NCBI GenBank assembly: GCA_003577005.1 | Contig: QEUW01000132.1 | Location: forward strand, 1-17,155 | Direction of reading: 5' to 3' | DNA length: 17,155 nt | Source of the DNA: Chloroflexota bacterium | GTDB lineage: Bacteria > Chloroflexota > Anaerolineae > Caldilineales > Caldilineaceae | In this document: positions 1-8,957 of the stretch, one piece after another | How the letters are laid out: every line of letters starts with the position of its first letter | Position numbering within the stretch: position 1 is the first letter of the stretch | Position numbers and translations under genes: made by a program | The notes under the pieces: model-generated | What the model was told of the DNA's origin: nothing | Databases searched by the model: none | What the model saw: the letters and a program-made list of their open reading frames with translations, nothing else

Positions 1-74
1 GGCGTCGAAACCCGGATGATGGTGGCGACAAAGGCCGCCGTAAAGATGCTGCGTAAGACGACTTCGAGAGACAT
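1..74 (-). CDS. BMP-family ABC importer, permease 2 (partial, 5' end only)
   Basis: Only the first 24 codons are inside the window; the gene runs off the left edge. It begins MSLEVVLRSIFTAAFVATII and continues with R-V-S-T. The ATG at 72-74 has a Shine-Dalgarno-like AAGG six bases upstream. A short N-terminus leading into a hydrophobic helix fits the second, shorter BPD_transp_2 permease that normally follows permease 1 in nucleoside/BMP importers (NupQ/YufQ type), and the position as last gene of that operon supports this. The fragment is too short to prove the family by itself, so the call leans on gene order. It is separated from permease 1 by 243 bp of repeats and a small inverted-repeat element, which is unusual inside an operon. 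Confidence 0.6.
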   Translation of the reverse strand, partial: MSLEVVLRSIFTAAFVATIIRVST

Positions 75-84
75 GCGTTACCTT

Positions 85-99
85 AACGTAGAGCGTAGA
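85..99. repeat. Heptad repeat remnant, (A/G)CGTAGA family
   Basis: Two units of the 7-bp motif CGTAGA(A/G) abut the left end of the 100-bp inverted-repeat element. The same motif resumes at its right end, so the element appears to sit inside a former continuous array. Confidence 0.6.
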
Positions 100-199
100 T
101 GTACTGACCCGTCAGGTTAGATAGGGCGCTACAGGTGCGATGCACTTGAAAAGTGCGTTGCACCTTCCATTAAGCGCTCTAACCTCATCTGTCAGTACA
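100..199. mobile_element. 100-bp MITE-like inverted-repeat element
   Basis: The element starts TGTACTGAC and ends GTCAGTACA, a perfect 9-bp terminal inverted repeat. Further inside, AGGTTAGA pairs with TCTAACCT and GCGCT with AGCGC. The centre is a 15-bp stem (AGGTGCGATGCACTT against AAGTGCGTTGCACCT) closed by a short loop. The only two mismatches of this stem become G-U pairs when it is read as plus-strand RNA. CGTAGA flanks both ends; this is either a 6-bp target duplication or simply the host heptad array. No transposase is encoded, so it would be non-autonomous. It could instead be a structured RNA or a processing hairpin. Confidence 0.6.
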
Positions 200-222
200 C
201 GTAGAACGTAGAGCGTAGAACG
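200..222. repeat. Heptad repeat array, CGTAGA(A/G) family
   Basis: Three tandem 7-bp units (CGTAGAA, CGTAGAG, CGTAGAA) follow the inverted-repeat element directly. They face the inverted copies at 314-340, with which they could form a stem. Confidence 0.75.
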
Positions 223-313
223 ATTAGAGGCCGCGGAGGGTTTTGACGCTGGTGACGAAGATGCTGATGAGCCCCCGCATCCATCCCCTCACCCATCTCG
301 TCCCTCCACCTCT

Positions 314-340
314 CGTTCTACGTTCTACGTTCTACGTTCC
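314..340. repeat. Heptad repeat array (CGTTCTA), overlapping the permease 1 stop
   Basis: Nearly four tandem 7-bp units of CGTTCTA, the reverse complement of the array at 200-222. The minus-strand permease gene ends inside it: its last codons (N-V-E-R-R-T) and its TAG stop are written by repeat units. See the findings. Confidence 0.8.
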
Positions 341-1394
341 ACCGTTGCACAGTGGGCCAGACTCGCTCGGCGGTGATCAAGAGGATGATGATAGCTTGGA
401 TGATCAGCACAACTTCGCGCGTCACATCGGACGAGCGTTCCATGATCTGGGCGCCGGTACGCAAGTAGCCATAGAAAAGGCCCGCCACCAGCACCCCAAC
501 CGGGTTATTGCGCGCCAGCAGCGCCACGACGATACCCTCGAAACCAATGCCCGGCGAAAGGTTCAGTGTCAGCCGCCGGAGCAGGCCGTTGACCAGATGC
601 GCCCCCGCCAGCCCGGCCAGGATGCCACTGAGCGCCATGCTCAATGCGATCACCCGTCGTGTGTTGATGCCGCCGTATTCGGCAAAGCGCAGGTTGGCGC
701 CAACCATTCGGATCTCGTAGCCGAGCGGTGTCCGGTTGAGCAGAAACCAGACTGCAACAACGCCGACCGCGGCGACGATCAGAGCCAGGGTCACGCGTGT
801 GCCGGGAATGATCAATGGCAAGAGCGCTGTAGCTGGGAAATAAGCGGTGGCGATAAAACCTTCTCTGGGGTCGCGCAGCCAGTGGATGAGTGCATATTGG
901 TACACCTGGATAGCGATCAGGTTGAGCATGAGGGTGCTCACGATCTCATCGACTTGAAGGTAGGCTTTAAGCACGCCGGGAAGCAGACCCCAGAGGAAGC
1001 CGGCCAGCGCCGCCGCCCCCAACACCAGCGCCAGATGGAGGCCCATCGGGGCCGGCAGGTGCAGGCTGACAATCCCCGCCGCCAGCGCCCCTAAAAAGAC
1101 CTGTCCGTCGGCGCCCAGGCTAAACTGCCGGGCGCGGAAGACAACCGAGATCGCCAACCCCAACAGGATCAGCGTGATCGACTCTTCCAGCCAGTTGCCA
1201 AAGCGGTTCATCCCGCGCACAGTCAACTCGCCGCCGTCCCACGACAGACGCGGGAACGGGCCGGTCAACAGTTCACGGTAGGCAGCAACCGGTTCGTTGC
1301 TGACAAAGAGCGTGATCACAAAACCAATCGCCAGCGCCGCTACCACCACGCTAACGATCCGTACCCATTCGAGAACAAACAGCCTGCGCTTCAA
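318..1394 (-). CDS. BMP-family ABC importer, permease 1 (BPD_transp_2)
   Basis: Inner-membrane channel subunit of a nucleoside/BMP-type importer, 358 residues and rich in hydrophobic helices. The family hallmark is the conserved cytoplasmic stretch near residues 235-290: GGINTRRVIALSMALSG, then LAGAH, then GIGFEGIVVALLARNNPVG, as in BPD_transp_2 permeases of the NupP/YufP branch. The start is TTG at 1392-1394, because no ATG lies between it and an in-frame stop; a TTG four codons upstream is possible but too close to the GAGAG ribosome-binding-like stretch. It lies 32 bp downstream of the ATPase gene and is surely co-transcribed with it. The C-terminal end is made of heptad-repeat codons. The substrate is inferred from family relatives (purine nucleosides or related compounds), not proven. 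Confidence 0.9.
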   Translation of the reverse strand: MKRRLFVLEWVRIVSVVVAALAIGFVITLFVSNEPVAAYRELLTGPFPRLSWDGGELTVRGMNRFGNWLEESITLILLGLAISVVFRARQFSLGADGQVFLGALAAGIVSLHLPAPMGLHLALVLGAAALAGFLWGLLPGVLKAYLQVDEIVSTLMLNLIAIQVYQYALIHWLRDPREGFIATAYFPATALLPLIIPGTRVTLALIVAAVGVVAVWFLLNRTPLGYEIRMVGANLRFAEYGGINTRRVIALSMALSGILAGLAGAHLVNGLLRRLTLNLSPGIGFEGIVVALLARNNPVGVLVAGLFYGYLRTGAQIMERSSDVTREVVLIIQAIIILLITAERVWPTVQRWNVERRT

Positions 1395-1426
1395 ACTCTG
1401 GGTCCAATCTCTCTTTTATCTGTGGA

Positions 1427-2971
1427 TCACATCATCTTTGCCAGTTCATCCGCCGGTTGCTCTTTGACACCCAACATGTAGAGCCCCAACTCCTGTTCGG
1501 TGAGATCGGATGTATTGGGGAGGATGGCGACGATCCGGCCCTTGTACATGATAGCAATGCGGTCGGCCAGGCTCATGACCTCGGCCAGGTCGGCGGAGAT
1601 GAGCAGAACGGCCAGCCCTTCATTGCGTTTCTGGATCAACTGAGTGCGCACAAACTCGCTGGCGCCGATATCTACCCCGCGGGTGGGTTGCGCGGCGATC
1701 AGCAGGCTGGGCGCTGCCGAAAACTCGCGTGCGACGATCACCTTTTGCATGTTACCGCCAGAGAGCGAGTGCATGGGCGCATCACATCCGGCAGCGCGAA
1801 TGTCAAACTCGTCCATGAGTTTGATGGCCTGTTCGCGGATACGGCCCTGGCGGAGCACCCCCTGATGGGCAAAGGGTAGCAGGCGGTAGCGGTCCACCAC
1901 CAGGTTATCCGCGATGGTGGCTTCAAGGGCGACGCCATTGGTCAGACGATCTTCGGGGATATGAGCCACGCCGGCAGCGCGCACCTGGCGGGCGCTGCAC
2001 TGGGTGATCTCCTGCCCGTTGATGCGGATCGACCCGGTGGTAGCCGGTTTGAGGCCGCTGAACACCTCGGCCAATTCGGTCTGGCCGTTACCCTCCACCC
2101 CGGCAATGCCCAAAATCTCACCGGCATAGACGTTGAAACTGAGATCGCGCAGCGCCGGGCGTCCCGAGGGGGCGACATAAGCGAGGTGGCGGACTTCGGC
2201 GACGGCCTCGCCGTGGGTCCGCGGGGGCCGTTTCACTTGGAGAAAGACATTGCGGCCTACCATCATGCGGGCGATCTCTTCCTCGCTTACATCGGCGGTG
2301 TTGACCCGCCCGGTGACCGCGCCCAGGCGCATGACCGTTACCCGGTCAGCAATGGCCTTGACTTCTCGCAGCTTGTGGGTGATAAAGATGACCGTCTTGC
2401 CCTGCCCAACTAGGCGGTGGATGGCGTCAAAGAGGTCATCGGTCTCTTGGGGGGTGAGAACGGCGGTGGGCTCGTCGAGGATGAGCAGGTCGGCGCCCCG
2501 GTAGAGCGTCTTGAGGATTTCGACACGCTGGCGCATCCCCACCGGCGTCGCCTCGACCGGGGCCGTAGGGTCTACGGCCAGGCCATATTCTCTAGCCAGT
2601 TCCTCGGTGATACGGATTGCGGCATCGCGATCGACAAAGCGCCCCTTGCGCGGCTCGCGGCCCAGCACCACATTCTCGGCCACAGTAAACGACGGCACCA
2701 GCATAAAATTCTGATGCACCATGCCGATGCCCAGGTCGATGGCCTCGTGCGGGCTGTGGATCGTCACCGGTTTGCCGCGCAGCAAGATCTCTCCACCCGT
2801 CGGGTGTTCCAACCCGTAAAGGATCTTCATCAACGTACTCTTGCCCGCGCCGTTCTCGCCGACCAAGGCGTGGATCTCGCCCTGCTCCACGCTAAAATCG
2901 ACGTGGCGGTTGGCCGCCACGCCGTTGGGATAGACCTTATCGATACTGCGCATCTCGACGAGCGGAGTCAT
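1427..2971 (-). CDS. BMP-family ABC importer, duplicated ATP-binding protein
   Basis: A 514-residue ATPase with two nucleotide-binding domains in one chain, the form used by simple-sugar and nucleoside importers (YufO/NupO type). Domain 1 has an intact Walker A (GENGAGKST, residues 38-46), Q-loop Q87, a family-typical VGMRQR signature (144-149) in place of LSGGQ, and Walker B LLILDEP (162-168). Domain 2 has the usual degenerate Walker A ([10 protein letters not shown]), a good LSGGNMQK signature and [12 protein letters not shown] at Walker B. Loss of the second Walker A is normal for this family. AAAAGGG precedes the ATG by about six bases. The binding protein is 80 bp upstream and permease 1 is 32 bp downstream. 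It powers uptake from the cytoplasmic face of the membrane. Confidence 0.95.
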   Translation of the reverse strand: MTPLVEMRSIDKVYPNGVAANRHVDFSVEQGEIHALVGENGAGKSTLMKILYGLEHPTGGEILLRGKPVTIHSPHEAIDLGIGMVHQNFMLVPSFTVAENVVLGREPRKGRFVDRDAAIRITEELAREYGLAVDPTAPVEATPVGMRQRVEILKTLYRGADLLILDEPTAVLTPQETDDLFDAIHRLVGQGKTVIFITHKLREVKAIADRVTVMRLGAVTGRVNTADVSEEEIARMMVGRNVFLQVKRPPRTHGEAVAEVRHLAYVAPSGRPALRDLSFNVYAGEILGIAGVEGNGQTELAEVFSGLKPATTGSIRINGQEITQCSARQVRAAGVAHIPEDRLTNGVALEATIADNLVVDRYRLLPFAHQGVLRQGRIREQAIKLMDEFDIRAAGCDAPMHSLSGGNMQKVIVAREFSAAPSLLIAAQPTRGVDIGASEFVRTQLIQKRNEGLAVLLISADLAEVMSLADRIAIMYKGRIVAILPNTSDLTEQELGLYMLGVKEQPADELAKMM

Positions 2972-2984
2972 GCCAACCCTTTTG

Positions 2985-3051
2985 AACGTAGAGCGTAGAA
3001 CGTAGAGCGTAGAACGGGCATCTCGTTGAGCGTCGTTCTACGTTCTACGCT

Positions 3052-3054
<3 letters not shown>
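2985..3054. repeat. Facing heptad arrays forming a hairpin (CGTAGA family)
   Basis: Tandem CGTAGA(G/A) units at 2985-3016 face inverted CGTTCTA units at 3034-3054. The two can pair over about 21 bp with two mismatches and a 17-base loop. The hairpin fills the gap between binding-protein and ATPase genes. It ends 15 bp before the ATPase start and contains the TAG stop of the binding-protein gene. In the transcript it could act as an mRNA stability or attenuation element that sets binding protein above ATPase, but there is no T-run typical of an intrinsic terminator. Confidence 0.8.
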
Positions 3055-4161
<1,107 letters not shown>

Positions 4162-4246
4162 GGTTTCCTCCGCTGGAATGCTGTTGTCGATTCAATCACA
4201 CGTAAGAAGCAAGAAGTTGCCAGTGGTCGAGCCAGGAGTTTTGCTG

Positions 4247-4276
4247 ATCCTAACCGTGAATATGGATCGCTGTCAA
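4247..4276 (-). promoter_or_regulatory. Candidate sigma-70 promoter for the BMP importer operon
   Basis: On the minus strand a perfect TTGACA (4271-4276) is followed after 18 bases by TAGGAT (4247-4252), matching the -10 consensus at four of six positions. It lies about 85 bp upstream of the binding-protein start. The strong -35 is the main support; the -10 is mediocre. Confidence 0.4.
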
Positions 4277-4340
4277 ATTGCGTAAATGCGAGGCGATGCG
4301 ATTGGGGATGGCTGTGGTATATTGGGGGGGCAGCGATGTA

Positions 4341-4424
4341 GAGGTTGAGGAGACTTGGGGGATTGACGAGATTTTTCTGGCCGATTCCAATCCCCCAATC
4401 TCCCTAGTCTCTCCAATTTCCAAT
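4341..4424. repeat. 8-bp-period GATTGGGA-type repeats in inverted arrangement
   Basis: GGAGACTTGGGGGATTG at 4349-4365 pairs with CAATCCCCCAATCTCC at 4388-4403 with a single-base bulge; more copies (AGTCTCTCCAATTTCCAAT) follow to 4424. On the minus strand the right half reads as loose 8-bp units such as GATTGGAG, GAGATTGG and GGGATTGG. This lies in the divergent promoter region, about 20 bp before the dehydrogenase start, so it is in or beside that gene's leader. Confidence 0.65.
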
Positions 4425-4444
4425 ACCGTTATGAGGAACCAACT

Positions 4445-5224
4445 ATGCAACTCACCTGCGAGGGCCTGCGCGTCCTCATCACTGCTGCTGCCAGCGGCAT
4501 TGGCCGTGTGGTCACCGAGACGCTATTGAACAACGGCGCTCGCGTCCATATTTGCGACATCAACAACGAACAACTGGCCGCCTGCCAGGCTGCGCTGCCC
4601 GGTGTCAGCACGACCGTGGCCAATGTGGCCGACCCTGCTCAGGTCGATCGCCTCTTTGACGAGGCCGTGGCGCATCTCGGTGGTCTCGACGTGCTGGTCA
4701 ACAACGCCGTCATCGCCGGGCCAACCGCACCGGTGGACCAGATCACGCCGGAGGAATGGAGCCAGACGATGGCGGTAAATATCAATGGCCAGTTCCACTG
4801 TGTGCGCCGCGCCGTACCGCTGCTCAAGGAGGCCGGCGGCGGGTTAATCGTCAACCTCTCTTCGGCTGCCGGTCTCTTTGGTTTCCCAAACCGGACGCCT
4901 TATGCGGCCTCCAAGTGGGCAGTCATTGGCTTTACAAAATCGCTGGCCATGGAGCTGGGGCAGTACAACATCCGCGCCAATGCCATCTGCCCCGGCATCG
5001 TCGAGGGCGAACGCCAGGACCGGGTCATCGCCGCCAAAGCTCAGGCCGAAGGGCGTACCGTCGAGGAGGTACGCAGCCAGATCGTGCGCCAGAATTCGCT
5101 CCGCACCTTTGTCACGCAGCAGGATATTGCCGACCTGGTGCTCTATCTCTGTTCGCCCACCGGCAGCAAGATCTCCGGGCAGGCGCTGAGCGTCGATGGG
5201 CATACGGAGACGTTGCGGACGTAG
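4445..5224 (+). CDS. Short-chain dehydrogenase/reductase (classical SDR)
   Basis: Cytoplasmic NAD(P)-dependent oxidoreductase of 259 residues, a typical classical SDR length. The cofactor loop is T13-A-A-A-S-G18-I-G20, with Ala where the first glycine of TGxxxGxG usually stands. D38 at the end of strand 2 favours NAD(H) over NADP(H). The structural NNAG motif reads N86-N-A-V89. The catalytic set is N112, S140, Y153 and K157 (PYAASK), all present. The C-terminus (ISGQALSVDGHTETL) is the usual substrate-loop and last-strand region. GAGGA sits seven bases before the ATG. It is divergent from the BMP importer and tail-to-tail with the Dpp-like operon (34-bp gap, no clear terminator). The substrate cannot be read from the sequence. 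Confidence 0.92.
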   Translation: MQLTCEGLRVLITAAASGIGRVVTETLLNNGARVHICDINNEQLAACQAALPGVSTTVANVADPAQVDRLFDEAVAHLGGLDVLVNNAVIAGPTAPVDQITPEEWSQTMAVNINGQFHCVRRAVPLLKEAGGGLIVNLSSAAGLFGFPNRTPYAASKWAVIGFTKSLAMELGQYNIRANAICPGIVEGERQDRVIAAKAQAEGRTVEEVRSQIVRQNSLRTFVTQQDIADLVLYLCSPTGSKISGQALSVDGHTETLRT

Positions 5225-5258
5225 GCTGACAGCAGTGCGCTTGGGCCCCGTTGACAGC

Positions 5259-6170
5259 TCACGTCTGGCGCAACTTCGGATCCAACGTATCGCGCAGCGC
5301 GTTGCCCAGCAGATTGAAGCCAAGCATGGTCACAAAGATCGCCAGCCCGGGGAAGTTGACCAGCCACGGCGCGGTGCGGATGTAGCTGCGCGCGCCGGTG
5401 AGCAGCGAACCCCACTCCGCTGTAGGCGGTTGGGCGCCCAGGCCAATATAGCTCAGTGCGGCGGTGGAGAGCACCGCCGCTGGGAAATCGAGGCTGGCGA
5501 TGACGATGATCGACGGCAGTACGTTGGGCAACACATGGCGACGCATGATCTGCCCCGGCCGGGCGCCGATGGCGTGCGCCGCCTGCACATAATCATTGTT
5601 CTTTACGGCCAACACATTGCCGCGCACAAAGCGCGCCCATCCTGGTGTGTAGGCTAACCCAATGGCGATAAGCGCGTTCTGCAAACTAGGCCCAATGGTC
5701 GCCACAATTGCCAGCGCCAGCAGGATGTAGGGGAAAGCCAGCCCCACATCCACCAATCGCATGACGATTAGATCCACCTTGCCGCCATAGTAGCCGGAGA
5801 TGAGCCCGATCGTGGTTCCGATGGATGCGGCGATGAGGATAACGACTACGCCCGTCTGTATGGTGGTGCGGGCGCCGTAGATGATGCGGCTGAACTGGTC
5901 GCGCCCCAGGTCGTCAGTGCCAAACCAATAGGTGGCATTGGGTGGCTGGAGCCGGTCGGTCACATTGATGGCATACGGGTCAAAGGGTGCAATAACCGGA
6001 GCCAGCACCGCCGCCAGCACCAGCCCCAAGACGATCAGCCCGCCTACTTGCGCCTCCCGCTTGCGGAGCAATTGCTGCAGGAGCGTGCGCAAGCCGCTTC
6101 GCTGCGCCGGTGCGCTGTCGGCCTGGCGCAGGCTCAAGGGGGTTGAAGGTCGGTCAACGGTGGTTGTCAT
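5259..6170 (-). CDS. Peptide-type ABC importer permease, DppC/OppC-like
   Basis: Inner-membrane permease of 303 residues. The N-terminal cytoplasmic segment and first helix (GGLIVLGLVLAAVLAPVIAP, then FDPYAIN) match the OppC_N region. The following DRLQPPNATYWFGTDDLGRD is a DppC/OppC hallmark, placing the segment before the BPD_transp_1 domain. The coupling EAA-type loop is GARPGQIMRRHVLPNVLPS, followed by the FPAAVLSTAALSYIGLGAQP helix and the PTAEWGSLL tail typical of the family. It starts 4 bp after the stop of the DppB-like gene, so the two are translationally coupled. It would pair with the DppB-like subunit to move short peptides or similar solutes inward. Confidence 0.94.
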   Translation of the reverse strand: MTTTVDRPSTPLSLRQADSAPAQRSGLRTLLQQLLRKREAQVGGLIVLGLVLAAVLAPVIAPFDPYAINVTDRLQPPNATYWFGTDDLGRDQFSRIIYGARTTIQTGVVVILIAASIGTTIGLISGYYGGKVDLIVMRLVDVGLAFPYILLALAIVATIGPSLQNALIAIGLAYTPGWARFVRGNVLAVKNNDYVQAAHAIGARPGQIMRRHVLPNVLPSIIVIASLDFPAAVLSTAALSYIGLGAQPPTAEWGSLLTGARSYIRTAPWLVNFPGLAIFVTMLGFNLLGNALRDTLDPKLRQT

Positions 6171-6174
6171 GGCG

Positions 6175-7101
6175 TCACTCGTAGCTGATACGGGGGTCTA
6201 CCAGGCGATAGGCGATGTCTACCAGCAGGTTGACCAGCACATAGGTCGTCGCCACCACGGCGATGATCCCCTGGATCAGCGGAAAGTCGCGCTGGGTGAT
6301 CGCCTGCACCGCCAGTTGGCCCACTCCCTGCCAGGCAAAGACCGTTTCGATGATAAAAGCGCCGCCTAGCAGCCCGCCCACCTGGAGCCCCAGGATGGTC
6401 AACGTAGGGATCAGCGCGTTCTTCAAGCCGTGGCGCAATACAACGATGCGGCCCCGCAACCCTTTGGCCCTGGCCGTGCGGATATAGTCCGAATTAAGCA
6501 CCTCCAACATGCTCGACCGGGCCACGCGCGCCTGCACCGTGGAGGCGATAAGGCCCAGCGTCAACGCCGGCAGCACCAGGTGGCGCAGCGAACCCGCTCC
6601 CATGACCGGAAACCAGCGCAGTTGTACACCAAAGAACTGAATCATGAGCAGGCCAAACCAGAAGGCCGGCATCGACAACCCCGCCAGCGCCAACAGCATC
6701 GTAATAAAGTCGATGGCTGTGTCCTTGTAGACAGCAGCAAGGATGCCGGTCGTCAGCCCTACGACCAACGCTACCAGTAGGCTGGCCCCTGTCAGGAGCA
6801 GCGTCTTGGGGTAACGGTCGGCGATCTCGCGCAACACCGGTCGCCGCGTGCGGATCGACGTACCCAGGTCGCCCTGCACAGCCCCAGCGACATAACGAAC
6901 ATACTGCATGGGCAGCGGTACATCCAACCCCAGTTCGCGGCGGATGTCGGCCACCGTCTCAGGGTCGGGCGGCATCTGGCCAAGAAACATGATCTCAATC
7001 GGGTCACCCGGCACCAGCGCACGCATGAGGAAAACCAGCGTCAATACGCCAAGCACCACCGGTATGAGCAACAGCAAGCGGCGAATCAGATAGGCAGCCA
7101 T
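6175..7101 (-). CDS. Peptide-type ABC importer permease, DppB/OppB-like
   Basis: Inner-membrane permease of 308 residues. The start, AAYLIRRLLLLIPVVLGVLT, is the standard DppB/OppB first helix. It is followed by the PGDPIEIM periplasmic motif and, later, the EAA-type loop LRGRIVVLRHGLKNALIPT. The GGLLGGAFIIETVFAWQGVG block and the DPRISYE C-terminus are also characteristic. The ATG at 7099-7101 has no recognisable Shine-Dalgarno sequence (the preceding bases are AT-rich, AAAAATGTAAC), so translation may be weak or leaderless-like. The binding-protein gene ends 132 bp upstream across a heptad-repeat hairpin. ATPase subunits (DppD/F) are not in the window and must be encoded elsewhere or shared. 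Confidence 0.94.
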   Translation of the reverse strand: MAAYLIRRLLLLIPVVLGVLTLVFLMRALVPGDPIEIMFLGQMPPDPETVADIRRELGLDVPLPMQYVRYVAGAVQGDLGTSIRTRRPVLREIADRYPKTLLLTGASLLVALVVGLTTGILAAVYKDTAIDFITMLLALAGLSMPAFWFGLLMIQFFGVQLRWFPVMGAGSLRHLVLPALTLGLIASTVQARVARSSMLEVLNSDYIRTARAKGLRGRIVVLRHGLKNALIPTLTILGLQVGGLLGGAFIIETVFAWQGVGQLAVQAITQRDFPLIQGIIAVVATTYVLVNLLVDIAYRLVDPRISYE

Positions 7102-7144
7102 GTTACATTTTTACGGCCAGTCACTGTGGATGGCAGTGGAAAAG

Positions 7145-7231
7145 TAATGCGTAATGCGTAATGCGTATACGTAATGCGTAATGTGTGACACGTGCCTTGG
7201 AACGGCCCACCATCACGCATTACGCATTATG
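7145..7231. repeat. Facing heptad arrays, ATGCGTA family
   Basis: Tandem 7-bp units of CGTAATG at 7145-7188 face the inverted units (ACGCATT) at 7214-7231. They occupy most of the 132-bp gap between the binding-protein and DppB-like genes and would form a hairpin in the transcript. This could lower expression of the downstream permeases relative to the binding protein. The same family recurs at 11574-11648. Confidence 0.8.
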
Positions 7232-7233
7232 TA

Positions 7234-8871
7234 TCACTCCTGGCTAATCCACACATCATCATACGTCAAACCAAACGTGGCATCGTAGCGCAGCCCGTTG
7301 ATCGTGTTGTGCGAGGCTGTCTGATACCAGTCGCTCGTGAAGGGGATCACGATAGCCTGCTCCAGGATGTATTGTTGCGCCTGTTTGACCAGTTCAACGC
7401 GTGCAACCGGGTCCATCTCGGTGTCGGCGGCGTTGAGTAGTTCGTCCAGTTGTTCGTCGCAGAAGAGTTGTTTCCAGCCGGGGCACTTGAAGAGCAACGA
7501 GAGGATAACCGGCTCGTTCCACGTCCAGCGCATGACATCGAAATCGAATTCGCCCTTGGGCATTTCGGCCGACATGGTGCCAAAGTCGGTCAACTGGACA
7601 TTGATCTTGATGCCGACCTCGCCCAGATTGGCCTGAATGATCTCGCACTCGCGCTGTTTGATCTCAAATGGGTAGGTCCAGCAGGTGAACTCGGCTACCT
7701 TGCCTTCCTCCACACCCTCCACGCCGTGCGCCTCGCGGATACCATCGCCGTCGGTGTCAATCCAGCCCAGTTCCTCAAAGAGCGCTGCGGCGGCCTCCGG
7801 ATCATACTTCATGCCGTATTGCTCGCCGATGGCCGGATCATAACCGGGGTTGCCGTTGGGATAGGGATTGTAGTTGAGCGTTGCAAAGCCACCGTAGGCG
7901 CCCAGCAGGATGGCCTCTTTGTCGATAGCCAACCCCATCGCCCGGCGGAATTGCGGGTTATCGAACGGTGGTCGCGTGTAATTGAACTCGACAAAGTTAA
8001 AGCTAGCCGTCTCCGTCGCCCGGATGATGTTGAATTCTGGATCGTCCTGGAAGCGCGCCACCGCCTCGCGCGAGAGACCAAGCACGTTGATCTCGCCCGT
8101 CTCCATAGCCGCGATGCGCGTACCCTCTTCGGGGATCGTCTTGAAGATGATGCCCTCGATGTAGGGCGCACCTTCATTCTCGCGATCCTCACGCACGTTT
8201 ACGTAATCGGGGTTGCGGGCGAGGACGATCTCCTGGCCGGGCCTCCACTCCTGGAACATAAAGGGGCCGCTGCCCACTGGGTTGCGGCCAAAATCATCCC
8301 CGTGCTCCTCCACCGCAGCAGGCGAGATGATCCCCAGATACGAACCGCTGGCCGAGAAAAAGAAGGGGGGATACGGCTCTTCAAAGACAAACTCCACTGT
8401 ATACTCATCCAACGCCGTGACGCTCGTCAGCGGGCCGACCTGGTCTTTGGCCGGTGCGGCCGTGGCCGGGTCGAGCATCCGGTTGAAGGTAAAGGCGACC
8501 GCCTCGGCGTTGACCGGCGTCCCATCGTGGAAGGTGCGTCCCTCGCGCAGCTTTACTGTGAGCACGGTTCCATCATCGCTTACTTCCCATGACTCAGCGA
8601 GCAGACCGTGCGGCAGCTTGTCGTCGCCAATATAGAAGAGCTTGTCGTAGATCCAGGTCTGGATACCCGAGGCCGTCGCCATGATCGTCTTGTGCGGGTC
8701 GAGTGAATCGGGGTCCTCGATGGTGGCGACCATGATCCAGCCCCCTTGCTGCGGGCCAGACGCGGGTGCGGTCTCGCCCTCGCCGCCAGTGGTTGCCGGG
8801 GCAACCGCGGGCGCACAACCCCCAACTACGAGCGCAAGGATCATCGCCAAAAAGATCAATCGGTGCTTCAT
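7234..8871 (-). CDS. Extracellular solute-binding lipoprotein, family 5 (peptide type)
   Basis: Binding protein of 545 residues for the Dpp/Opp-like importer. MKHRL, a hydrophobic core and the lipobox V16-G17-G18-C19 mark it as a lipid-anchored exported protein. A short Ala/Pro/Gly linker leads into SBP_bac_5: the early strand MVATIEDPDSLDPH, then VLTVKLREGRTFHDGTPVNA with a following AVAFTFNRMLDP, and later QFRRAMGLAIDKEAI. These are the standard family landmarks. The ATG has a strong AAGGAGGG about eight bases upstream. It lies between the serine hydrolase and the permeases on the same strand. The stop is a few bases before a heptad array. The exact ligand (di/oligopeptide, glycopeptide or other) cannot be told. 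Confidence 0.95.
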   Translation of the reverse strand: MKHRLIFLAMILALVVGGCAPAVAPATTGGEGETAPASGPQQGGWIMVATIEDPDSLDPHKTIMATASGIQTWIYDKLFYIGDDKLPHGLLAESWEVSDDGTVLTVKLREGRTFHDGTPVNAEAVAFTFNRMLDPATAAPAKDQVGPLTSVTALDEYTVEFVFEEPYPPFFFSASGSYLGIISPAAVEEHGDDFGRNPVGSGPFMFQEWRPGQEIVLARNPDYVNVREDRENEGAPYIEGIIFKTIPEEGTRIAAMETGEINVLGLSREAVARFQDDPEFNIIRATETASFNFVEFNYTRPPFDNPQFRRAMGLAIDKEAILLGAYGGFATLNYNPYPNGNPGYDPAIGEQYGMKYDPEAAAALFEELGWIDTDGDGIREAHGVEGVEEGKVAEFTCWTYPFEIKQRECEIIQANLGEVGIKINVQLTDFGTMSAEMPKGEFDFDVMRWTWNEPVILSLLFKCPGWKQLFCDEQLDELLNAADTEMDPVARVELVKQAQQYILEQAIVIPFTSDWYQTASHNTINGLRYDATFGLTYDDVWISQE

Positions 8872-8890
8872 TGGGTCTACCCTCCTTGTA

Positions 8891-8952
8891 GAGTGACGAG
8901 TGAGAAGTGATGAGTGAAGAGTGAGAGGTGAAAAGCGAACTCACTCATCACT
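8891..8952. repeat. Heptad repeat array, GAGTGAx family, with an inverted copy
   Basis: About six tandem 7-bp units of the form GAGTGAN (GAGTGAC, GAGTGAG, AAGTGAT, GAGTGAA and so on) at 8891-8932 face TCACTCATCACT at 8941-8952. They fill the 86-bp gap between the hydrolase and the binding protein. The sequence is unrelated to the other heptad families in the window, but the period and placement are the same. Confidence 0.75.
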
Positions 8953-8957
8953 GAAAC

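Noticed and set aside
243..1094. Long plus-strand open frame opposite permease 1
   Set aside because: It is antisense to a clear membrane protein, rich in Gln/His/Asp/Arg as expected from the complement of hydrophobic codons, and has no domain.
5225..5258. Bidirectional terminator between the convergent dehydrogenase and DppC-like genes
   Set aside because: Only direct copies of G(C/T)TGACAGC are present; no stem-loop with a T-run on either strand.
7145..7231. CRISPR-like array
   Set aside because: The repeats are 7 bp, contiguous and without unique spacers, so this is a simple tandem repeat.
7450..8592. Plus-strand open frame of 380 codons opposite the family-5 binding protein
   Set aside because: The minus-strand protein has a lipobox, a strong ribosome-binding site and family motifs; the plus-strand product has none.
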